The notes under the pieces were generated by a model that saw nothing but the letters and a program-made list of their open reading frames with translations, made no database searches and was not told the DNA's origin. This document shows, one piece after another, positions 55,902 to 64,000 of a stretch of 64,000 nt of DNA. The stretch comes from Mesotaenium endlicherianum (Eukaryota > Streptophyta > Zygnematophyceae > Zygnematales > Mesotaeniaceae). The translations under genes and the position numbers were made by a program. The first letter of the stretch is position 1; every line of letters starts with the position of its first letter. The stretch lies in assembly GCA_009602735.1 (NCBI GenBank), contig WELA01008804.1:1-64000 (forward strand), given 5' to 3'.

Positions 55902-57393
55902 CTAGGCCGCCTGCTTTTGCACTGTTTGCAAGTTGATGGAGACAGCTCTCTCCTGAGCAGCCTTCAAGCTGACGGGCACACACACTGGCATGCCAAAGGG
56001 GTGCTGCATGACATGGACTAAGGGCACATATCCTCTGCTAGAAGGGGATGCTGGCTGCCCTCTGACTGCCTCCTTAGCAGCCCTCATGTCTGCTCTATTT
56101 GATTGAGTCTCCTTCCCTGGGGTGGGGCTCCTCCTGCTGAAACTTCCCAGCCACAGGAGATTTGGATCTCTTGGTGGGCTAAGGTTAGACTCCTCCTCTC
56201 CGTTGTCCTCCTCTCCATCGTCTTCCTCTTCCTTGTCCTCCTGTTTCTGTGAAACCTCTGGAGTTTCTCGGATCATTTCTTCCAGTAGCTCCCAAGAAAA
56301 AGAGTATCCCACAAACCTCCCCTTTTTGGGTGCGGGTGGGGGCTGCTGGATACTGACCGCATATAACTCCTTCTCCCCTTGCTTACTTGCCGACTCGGCA
56401 TAAGCATGCTTCCCTTTAGAGAAGGAATCCCTAGCCTTGGTCGTATCCTCTTGTGTCTTTGGGCTCATGCAGTCCCTGACCCCATCCAGTCTTGGGTCCC
56501 ATGCTGCAATGTGAGGTGGCAGCATTTTCTTCCCTTGCAAGTCTGCCAAGAAATCGTCTTCCTTTGCCTTGTCATTTTGGTGGTCCTTGGTATTAATGGT
56601 CATCCAGTGCCAGTTCGTGGGCTGTAGAAAGAAAGCAGGGTCCGCCCTCTTCAGGGTGTAGGGATACCAGTGCCCTAAGAAATCTAATTGGCTGGTCTCT
56701 CTTGCTAAGAACTCCCAGCTTCTTCTCTCCACCTCGTTAAACATGGCCTTGAACCAATTATGGGCAGTGGCATCCTTGAAGCTATCTGGTTGCATAGGGA
56801 TTAACCTGATGACCCTGTCTGTGCCCCAGATGCTTGGTATTGGCACAGCTTTAAACTCGTTCATCTGGGCCAGTGCTTTGGCCTGTTGGGTAGTATACCC
56901 CACCATCCTGGCATAGTCATGGTACAATAGAAGCCCTGTGCTGACCTCTGTGTACTTGTCAAAGTTCTCGGACGTCTCCCCCTCCCGTTGTAGTATGTCC
57001 TTCTGCAATTTGCTTCGGCTTCTTTGGGCATACTTGAAAGTTTTCCCCAGAAGGTCAAAGTTCAAAGCCCTTGCCCATCACCGTGTAGCGGTAGTTTTCA
57101 ATCCTCCTCTGTTCCTCCTCAGCCTGCTATTTCCGCCTCTCCTCAGCCAACGTTTGCTTCTCTGCCTTCTTAGCTTCCTCTGCAGCCTTTGTGTCCTGCT
57201 CCTCTTGTCTCAGCCTGGCCTGTTCCTCCTCCTCCTTCTTCTTCTGAGCCTCTTGCTGCAGTAAAAGTTGCTCTGATTCTCGAGACGAGATGGAGGATGA
57301 TTCGATGTCGCCATGGAACTCCTTGTACTTTGCCTGTGCCTCCTCGGCCCTTCTTTTCTTCTTGAGTTCTGACTTCTGAATCATCCTCCTCAA
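55902..57393 (-). pseudogene. D2 ORF3 (longest view of the extra ORF)
   Basis: The N-terminal part (57,127-57,393) is a charged coiled coil: QKSELKKKRRAEEAQAKYKE and many K/E/Q repeats. The main part (55,902-57,065) is 387 residues. It has LYHDYARMVGYT, PDSFKDATAHNW, NEVERRSWEFLARETSQLDF, DPAFFLQP, LPPHIAAWDPRLDGVRDCM, a PPPAPKKGRF motif, a strongly acidic tract and a Ser/Pro-rich end. I do not recognise any known domain, catalytic motif, signal peptide or membrane segment. Shared by D1, D2 and D3, it sits where env would be. A DNA/RNA-binding or particle role is possible but unsupported. Confidence 0.7.
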
Positions 57394-57950
57394 TCATTAA
57401 ACACAATGGGGTCAATGTAGTCATGATATTATGCACGATCGTGGAGTATTTGACAGGTGCGACCGTAGCAATGAGCGTTATCAAGTATGTAATACCTGAT
57501 GTAAGTGAACGGGAAGTGGGAGAGTGATGGAGTGAGAAGTGAGTGTGAGTGCAGTTCGAGCGTGAGGAATGGTTATGTAAGGTAATTTGAATGGTTTCCG
57601 AGGTGTTAGCCTGCTCCCTCTAAATTAATGTTTTAGGGTGGATTGCTTGTCAAATTGCTACTTCCTAGCACCTCCTGTCAATCTGTCACTAATTGGCCCT
57701 TTCTTGCACACTAATTGTCACTTACTTTCTGTCACCTCCTGTCAGTCTGTCACTAACGGGCCCTTTCTTCTTGCCCACTAACTGTCACTTTCTGGCACAT
57801 TTCCCCTCCAACTTAAATGGCGACAGGACCTCCTGTCACTTGCCCATGTCAACTGAAATGACAGTTGGGGAGGTGTTCCAGCCGCCCAAAGGTGGAACCG
57901 TTTCAATGCCCCTTAGGCATTGGTTAAATGGTCTTTACATTCCCAAGTAT
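57394..57950 (-). other. D2 spacer between pol and ORF3
   Basis: It is non-coding. At about 57,640-57,860 it is dense in CTGTCAC and related words (TGTCACTAAT, CTGTCAGTCTGTCAC). It carries the internal polypurine-tract copy at about 57,803-57,820. Confidence 0.6.
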
Positions 57951-60900
57951 CCCCAGAGGCATCGTAACCCTTCTATTGAACCAGATATTTCATGACATAT
58001 TTGGATGATCGACGGACAAAGCGAGCGTCTAGAATCTCCTTGACCACATATTCCTCAGGGTCACCATCCCTGACAGCGGGAGCCGGTCCCGATTGGACAG
58101 GTAACGGACGTGTGAACATTGTGTCACCCTTGATGTAAGGCTCTAGGAAGGAGACACTAAAGACCAGGTGACCCTTGTACTCCGCTGACATGTTCGGTTT
58201 GTAACCATTTTGACCGACCCGGAGTACCTCCGAATATGGACCAACCCAAACTGGACCCAGCTTTTTCTTGACCACACCAGGCAGGTACAGGTGTTGAGAG
58301 TGCAGTTTGACCAAATTATCCTTAAAGAAGTCAGCTTACGACGGTGCTGATTAGCATATTTTTGTCAATTTTCTTGGGCTTTGTGCAGAATCTTTTGGGC
58401 TTTTGACAGGGTGTCAGCGAACTGCTGAGTTAACTGGAGCAGCACCGAGTTATCAATTCCGTCTGGATGTGTAAAAGACTCTCCCAGCACATCTAGAGGA
58501 GACCTAGGAACTCTACCCAGACTGAGTTGAAAGGGAGTCTTGCCCGTTGACGCATGCACCGCATTATTGACCGCGAACTAAATTTGAGGCAACAGGTCAT
58601 CCCAATCATCTTGTTTTTGGGTAATATTTGCTCTGAGCAATTCTTATAGAACTTGGTAAGTTTTCTCAGTCTGCCCATCAGTCTAAGGGTAATTTTCTGT
58701 GCTGAGCTGCTGTTTGACTCCCATTAATTCCATCAAAGCTCTTTATAACTTAGAGCTGAATTTTAAGTCTCTGTCTGAGATAATATTGGAGGGGAGCTTG
58801 TGTTGGCATACCACATGGTTGTAGAACTGTCTTGGAGTTTCGAGTGCAGTCACCTTGACAGTGGTGGGGAAAAATGACCATTTTTCTTAATTTATCCACT
58901 ACTACCGGTAGAGAATCATGCCCATTGGCAATTCTTGGCAGAGTTACCACCCAGTCCATGGATATTGTTTCCCATCGTCCAGCTGGGATGGGTAGTGATT
59001 GTAGTAACCCTCGGAGTGGTGTGTGTCTAGACTCAATTTTTTGACACTAATCACAGGACTTGACATATTTCAAAACAGCCTGAGGCAACCCTTTCCAGTG
59101 ATAATGTTTTGCGAGCTTGCCAACAATTTTGGCCTGCCCCAAATGTCCACCCAATAAACTGTCGTGTGCTTGACTCAGTAAGAGAGACCTCATTTTCAAG
59201 TTATAAGGAATTACCAACTTCAGCCTGCCTGAAGTGGTTTTGGTTACCCAGACCCCTCCTTTGTGCTTATACCCAAGTGCCATAGCAGGACACACACCAT
59301 CAGTGGGGCTGGGCTCAAATGTTGGGTCAGAAAGGTAGGCTTTTCTAAGTTGTTCAAGGAATGACTCCTTGACTTTTAATGAAGTGAGTGCACAAAGAAC
59401 TCTAACAACAACATGCTGACTAAAGTTCCTTTCTTGCAAGTCAGGTCTCCTAGAGAGTGCATCAGCAGGATTCAACTTCCCTGGTTTGTAGTCAATTTGG
59501 ACTTGGAATTGCTCCAGCAGCTGACTCCAGTGGTTCTTCCTCCTCGAAAGCTTGGACTTCTTCTGAAAATGAGTCAGAGCTAGATCATCTGTAATCACCT
59601 CAAAAGCTTTGCCAGGTAAGTATGCTCTCCAAACATAAATGATAGCCAGCAGCTCCTTATCATGAACAAAAGAATCAATCTCAGTTGGGTTAAATTTCAT
59701 GGACTCATACAGCACTGGATGCCACTCCTGCTTAACCTTACCCTCCTTTGTGGTGTTGTCAGCAGGCTGCAACAAAATAGCACCCATGGCAAAGTCCGAA
59801 AGCATCAGTAACCACCTGCACAGGTTTGCTGGGGTCATACACAGCTAAGACTGGGGCAGAACAGAGGGCATCTTTAAGGGCCTGGAAGGCAGCCTGCTGC
59901 TCTTCCCCCAACACATACCCTATGTCCTTCTTAGTGAGGTCAGTCAATTTACTGGCCTTTGTATAATAGTTCTTATGAATCTCCTATAGTAGTCAGCCGA
60001 CCCGAGGAAGGATCTAATTTCCGAGACAGACAGTGGTTTTGGCCAGTCCCTTATGGTCTGAATCTTCTTAGGATCCACACCAATGCCCTGTTTGCTAACA
60101 ACGTATTCCAAGAATTCAATACTTTCCTTAAAGAAACCACACTTGCTCATTTTAGCATATAACTGATTCTTCCTGAGAGTGTCCATCACTGTCTTCAAGT
60201 GTTTAGCGTGCTCAGCTTCATTTTTAAAGAAAAGTAATATATCATCCAAAAAGACTTGCACAAACTGATCCAAATAAGGCTTGAAAATGTTGTTCATAGC
60301 ACCCATGAAGATGGCAGGGGCATTAGACAATTCAAATGGCATCACATTGAACTCATACTGTCTATAACGTGTGCGGAAAGCAGTCTTGTGTTCATCCCCC
60401 TCAGCAATTCTGATTTGTGAGGATAACCACCTTTTGAGATCTATCCTATTGAATACTGTAGCACCAGACACGGTATCAAGCAAGTCCTCAATTATGGGTT
60501 AAGCATACTTGTTCTTTACTGTAATTGTGTTCAGAGCTCTCTAATCCACACACATTTGCATAGTGCCATCCTTCTTCTTAAAAATGAAGACGGGTGCGCC
60601 GTAAGGTGGTTTACTGGGAGAAATATATCCATTTTCCTCCAGCTCTGCAATCTGTGTTTTTAACTCTTCACTCTCCATATAGGACAAGCCACAAGTGCGT
60701 TGCCAGGGTTGTTGACTCCCACGTAATTAATCAATCTTATGATCTACTTCTGTTTTAGGGGGCAGTCCTAGAGGCATGTTAAACCATTAGTATACTAAGC
60801 AACAATTTTTGCAGCAGTAGGGTGCTCCAAAGGGCTCACCTTTGTTCTCAACCACTTCTTCAGGTTGAGGAGGCACCTCTTTTAGCAGCAGACAGAACAT

Positions 60901-61400
60901 TCCGTCGTCCTTCTGGTTCCAGCTTTCGATGAACTTCATTGCCTTCAGTAATTTGCATCCTCCTGGAAGCGTCTTCTTTTCCTTCATTTGCCATCCATAC
61001 AGGACAAGAGGAAGAGCACTGGTGGGTGCCAAGGTAGTCTGCCCATCCCTGGCTCCTCCCACTTCAACTGTACCTCTGCTCCAACATACTTCAACTTCAT
61101 GGTTGTTAAGCCAGGACCTGCCTAGCACGAGATCATAAAAGCCAGCATTGAGTACCTCAAACGTAAGCGTTCCAGTTAGAATCGCAATGCCAGAACCTAA
61201 CTGGACGTCAATAGGCTTGGTTATAACTCCTCCCGGGATACTTTTAACATCTCCAAAAAATATTTTTCTATTCTTTAAGGTGACAGTAGGCAGCCTTAGC
61301 GGCTTAACTAAGTCCTTCTAGATAAAAGCATGTGACGCCCCTTTGTCAACAAATGCCCTCACCTTCCTACCAACAAATATACAAAGAAGATTGTAATAAC
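57951..61400 (-). pseudogene. D2 pol: protease, RT, RNase H, integrase, chromodomain
   Basis: Protease-like sequence is at about 61,140-61,380. RT is at about 59,944-60,600 ([29 protein letters not shown]). RNase H is at about 59,450-59,840 (VITDDLALTHFQKKSKLSRR). The integrase zinc and core are at about 58,600-59,150, and the chromodomain at about 57,960-58,070 (EEYVVKEILDARFVRR). The sequence is parallel to D1 pol. It is broken in many places. Confidence 0.8.
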
Positions 61401-61402
61401 TG

Positions 61403-61414
61403 CTCCGATACCAC
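61403..61414 (-). other. D2 primer binding site (tRNA-iMet type)
   Basis: TGGTATCGGAGC on the minus strand, adjacent to the 5' LTR edge as in D1. Confidence 0.75.
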
Positions 61415-62098
61415 TGAAATGAATTGACTTACCAACAGGCGATTAAAAATCAATGAAGATCTTTATATCAGCTAGTAATCTTTATGGTAATTTTTGTTGA
61501 CTGGTTTACATTAGCAGCAAACAATGCTCTCCAGTTACATGTAAGTAAACGAGCTTCAATCATGCAGTTAGTAAATTCCTACAGAAGTAAGGTTAGAAGA
61601 CAGTTCGTGGCAATGGCTTCTCGCCTTATGTTCAATTGTCTCTCGTTTACCTATACAAGAGAGTTGGCCTCGTATCCAAATGCCAAACTCAAGAGCAATA
61701 CCTCGCATATGCACATGGAATGAGTTCACTGTTCAACGGCAAGTGGGATGGCACCGCCTATTTGGGAGTTAACCACGTTGGTAGGACCTTGATTAACCAA
61801 ATCTACCGCCATCTCCTATCATCCCAAATCGCCATCCATCCTAGGGATGTCATCTGGCAATTCATCTAGCACATTCCAATTATATGCATGACTAGGCAAT
61901 TTGTTGCTATTGAGTACAAAAGTCAGCTGGCTGTCAACGAACATGTCAGCAAACTGACCTTATTTGACTTCAGCCTGTTGCTCTCGGCTGAGTCATCATA
62001 TTGATAATTATTTAAAGTCCAGCAGACTGAAATTAATTACAGTCCAACAGGCTGATCATGATTAAGTATTATATCTACCAATATACTGATTCATTACA
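61415..62098 (-). repeat. D2 5' LTR
   Basis: It runs from TGTAATGAATCAGTAT (minus strand) at 62,098 to ...TTCATTTCA at 61,415, and is homologous to 54,938-55,655 and 6,455-7,239. Confidence 0.85.
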
Positions 62099-62736
62099 GG
62101 CGCTGTGCCCCCAGAACGCCGTCTTGTGCTGGTCCTCCTGTGCAATGAGTATCTGGTTGAAGCTCTCCCTCAGGTCCAGCACCTAGAACCAAGTGCACGC
62201 GCCGATGTTATCGAAGATCTCATCAAGGGTAGGCATAGGATATTTGTCCTGCTCAGTGACCTCGTTCAGCTTACGATAGCCACCGCACATCCTCTTCTCA
62301 GATCCGTTGCCTGAGTCATGCTTCTTTGCCGGCATGACCGTGGGGGCCGCGTAGGTAGAGAAGGACTCCCAAATAAGTTGGTTGTCCTCCATCTTGCCTA
62401 TTTGCGTGTTGACCTGGCAGTTCTAAGAGTGACTGTAGCGATAGCGCTTCTGGAAGATGGGCACGTTAGACTTGAGGCGGAGCCTCATGGGGTCGCCAAT
62501 GTAGCGTTGCTGCTGGCTAACCTGGTGCTGCGGCGTGCGTCCAGCATCTCCGTCAGCTGGGATGCCTGCTCCATGGTGAGCGTCCCCCCCAGCTTCCAAG
62601 CGGGGGCTGCTAAGGGCGGTGCCTGCTCTGCACCCGTCGCCTCCTGTGCGGCTGCAAAACTTTGTCCCCTTGTTGGCGTCACCTGTCTGCTAGCGAAGAA
62701 CGTCTACCTTGCTGCACCACCTAGGGCACTAGTTCA
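62099..62736 (-). pseudogene. Element F region before RT and RT fingers
   Basis: The words STYAAPTVMPAKKHDSGNGS and CGGYRKLNEVTEQDKYPMPT at about 62,183-62,392 are the start of an RT domain. The upstream part (62,485-62,682) has an Ala-rich linker ending TRLASSNATLATP. D2 is inserted directly after ...GACTWF and neighbouring coding. It is broken. Confidence 0.7.
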
Positions 62737-63416
62737 TGTTCAACGTAAACGGTCGAAGGGGTACGACCCATTTGGCCGAATGCTCGAAACGCGCCGTTTG
62801 GCGATTTGGAGACTTTTCGACGGTTTCCGAAAAACCGTTTCACGCCAACGGGCGTTTTCGCGTTCGCGCGACTTTTGAAAAGTCGCAACTGTTCGCAGAG
62901 TCGCGTATACATGCTTTCGTCATGAATCGGTAGTTATTAATAACTACTTCGCCAATCGGTTAGGTGTGAACGTTTCAAAGGACGAGTCGCGGGTTCGAAT
63001 CCGCTCGGAGGCAAAGTCGCTTTGCATATTATGTGTCGTTTGACTTTTACGACTGTTTCTTCGTATTAACGACTGGTCGTAAATGCGAAATCTATGAGTG
63101 TGCATTATCCGAAGTAATGACAATCATATCAACTTAATCAATCCGAGATTTATTAAGTTATCATCTCAAAATAACCAAAGTAACTTTATGAATAATTATG
63201 TCGTACTTCTGCGAAGTAATCGAGTTACGTTACGACGCTTTTTGCAATAGTATCTCGGTCGTTTCGCCAATCGACCAGGAATTAATCGGCACACGCGTGT
63301 GGCGAATAATAGAAGATGATGCAATCATTTATCAAATAATATGATAAATAGTATGACGTACTTTAGGTAATTGGGAAAACGTCCCAAATACGCCTAAAAT
63401 AGCTCGGATTGTTACA
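62737..63416 (-). repeat. Element G 3' LTR
   Basis: 680 bp, TG...CA ends, preceded in element orientation by a polypurine tract. It contains GCGGGTTCGAATCCGC (62,989-63,004), which resembles a tRNA T-arm/B-box. GTTCA at 62,732-62,736 is a candidate half of a target duplication. Confidence 0.65.
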
Positions 63417-63737
63417 CTCCTCCCCCCTTAAAAGAACTTAACGTCCTCGCTAAGCGTACGTCTTTCAAGTCTTAAATGTGTCAACACTAGCCTTGGCTAG
63501 CGAAAAACACTGGTGAGCGATTGGACTATGCATCATGACAGTGACAAAAAAGAGCGATCATTTGGCCGCGTCTCTTTTGCGTTTGTCCCATGGTTTACGA
63601 AGAGCGCTTGGTAGCACACTTGCCTTGGCGCAGAGCATTTGAGCGTCAGCCCATCGTAACCAATATTGTTGAATCAGGTCCTTACAATTAAGTAGGATTT
63701 CGTCCTGAGGTTCGTACGAGGTTCGTAGCTCGGATCG

Positions 63738-63977
63738 TTACCTCTTGATGGTGATCTTGTTGAGTGGCCGATTGTCAACACACATCCTCATAATTCCATC
63801 TTTCTTCTTTACAAATAAGGTAGGCACTGCAGATCGAGACTCACTGGATCGGAGGAATCCGTTCTCTAACAACCCTGTCAGTTGCTTCTTCAACTCATCC
63901 AACCCCGCATACGGTTGTCGATAGGCAAGCCTCACTGGTGACTTGCTCTTTGGTTTCAACTTGATCTTGTGCTCCAC
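63738..63977 (-). pseudogene. Element G reverse transcriptase start
   Basis: 80 residues: [20 protein letters not shown], then [20 protein letters not shown] and [20 protein letters not shown]. These are the conserved N-terminal words of gypsy RT. The sequence is open in this stretch, but the element is incomplete. Confidence 0.75.
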
Positions 63978-64000
63978 AACTCCATGTGGAGGTAATACTG

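Larger units (their letters stand above)
54938..62098 (-). mobile_element. Element D2: D-family chromovirus with both LTRs and ORF3
   Basis: Both LTRs are present (54,938-55,655 and 61,415-62,098) on the minus strand. The flanks GGTGC (54,933-54,937) and GGCGC (62,099-62,103) look like a decayed 5-bp target duplication. Internal parts are a primer site, protease, RT, RNase H, integrase, chromodomain, spacer, ORF3 and polypurine tract; no gag is visible. The LTRs differ clearly by eye (of the order of 10-15%), so it is old. It is broken, with ten or more breaks. Confidence 0.85.
53768..62736 (-). mobile_element. Element F: gypsy-type RT/RNase H fossil split by D2
   Basis: Minus-strand pol sequence occupies 62,736-62,099 and then 54,937-53,768, the two parts separated by the D2 insertion. 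The right part holds the region before RT and the RT fingers. The left part holds the RT palm and the RNase H/connection region. No LTR was identified. It is cut on the left by element C and on the right by the G LTR. It is broken. Confidence 0.7.
62737..64000 (-). mobile_element. Element G: LTR and RT piece, continues past right edge
   Basis: A minus-strand gypsy element. Its LTR (62,737-63,416) begins TGTAACAATCCGAGC after a purine tract (AAGGGGGGAGGAG, minus strand, 63,417-63,429). It ends CGTTGAACA, abutting element F. Internal sequence to the right holds the start of an RT domain. Little separates the RT piece from the LTR, so the copy is broken. Confidence 0.7.

Noticed and set aside
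62940-63012. Possible tRNA gene ending GGGTTCGAATCC...
   Set aside because: Only the T-arm-like part fits. I find no matching acceptor stem, D-arm box A or anticodon arm upstream, and it lies inside an LTR.

Overview
The window looks like nuclear DNA of a green plant-lineage eukaryote, most likely a streptophyte (charophyte) alga such as Chara. That placement is an inference. It rests on a plant-type STE11/MEKK MAP kinase kinase kinase with long GT-AG introns, on dense nested Ty3/gypsy chromoviruses whose primer sites match initiator-Met tRNA, and on a retroelement carrying a cytosine methyltransferase, a combination I recall being reported from Klebsormidium and dinoflagellates. No prokaryotic features, rRNA or intact tRNA genes were seen.

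Layout. Bases 1-25,045 are nested LTR elements. A chromovirus (D1, minus strand, running off the left edge) lies inside a methyltransferase-bearing element (E1, minus). A whole-looking young chromovirus (A, plus, 9,849-16,528, with 503-bp LTRs and a TCTTG target duplication) also lies inside E1. A second methyltransferase element (E2, minus, about 19,056-25,045) follows.

Bases 25,046-38,814 form a gene island free of recognisable transposons. It holds one host gene, a nine-exon MAPKKK at 25,764-35,307 (predicted 1,341 residues), and about 3.5 kb of 3' and intergenic DNA.

Bases 38,815-64,000 are again a pile of LTR fossils: B (A family, minus), an LTR-only copy and an element of a second chromovirus family (C2), D3 and D2 (D family), C (A family, plus), F (split by D2), and G, whose LTR and a piece of reverse transcriptase run off the right edge.

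The most interesting system is element family E. Gag with CCHC knuckles, a retropepsin-like protease, a DNMT3-like cytosine-5 methyltransferase, an integrase and a PHD finger lie in one retrotransposon, and in E2 the methyltransferase runs directly into the integrase. A methyltransferase plus a histone reader inside a mobile element suggests manipulation of its own chromatin state. The second is family D, in which three copies share an extra reading frame (ORF3) between pol and the 3' LTR. It has no similarity I recognise and is preceded by a second copy of the polypurine tract. All retroelements are treated as fossils; apart from A they are broken.
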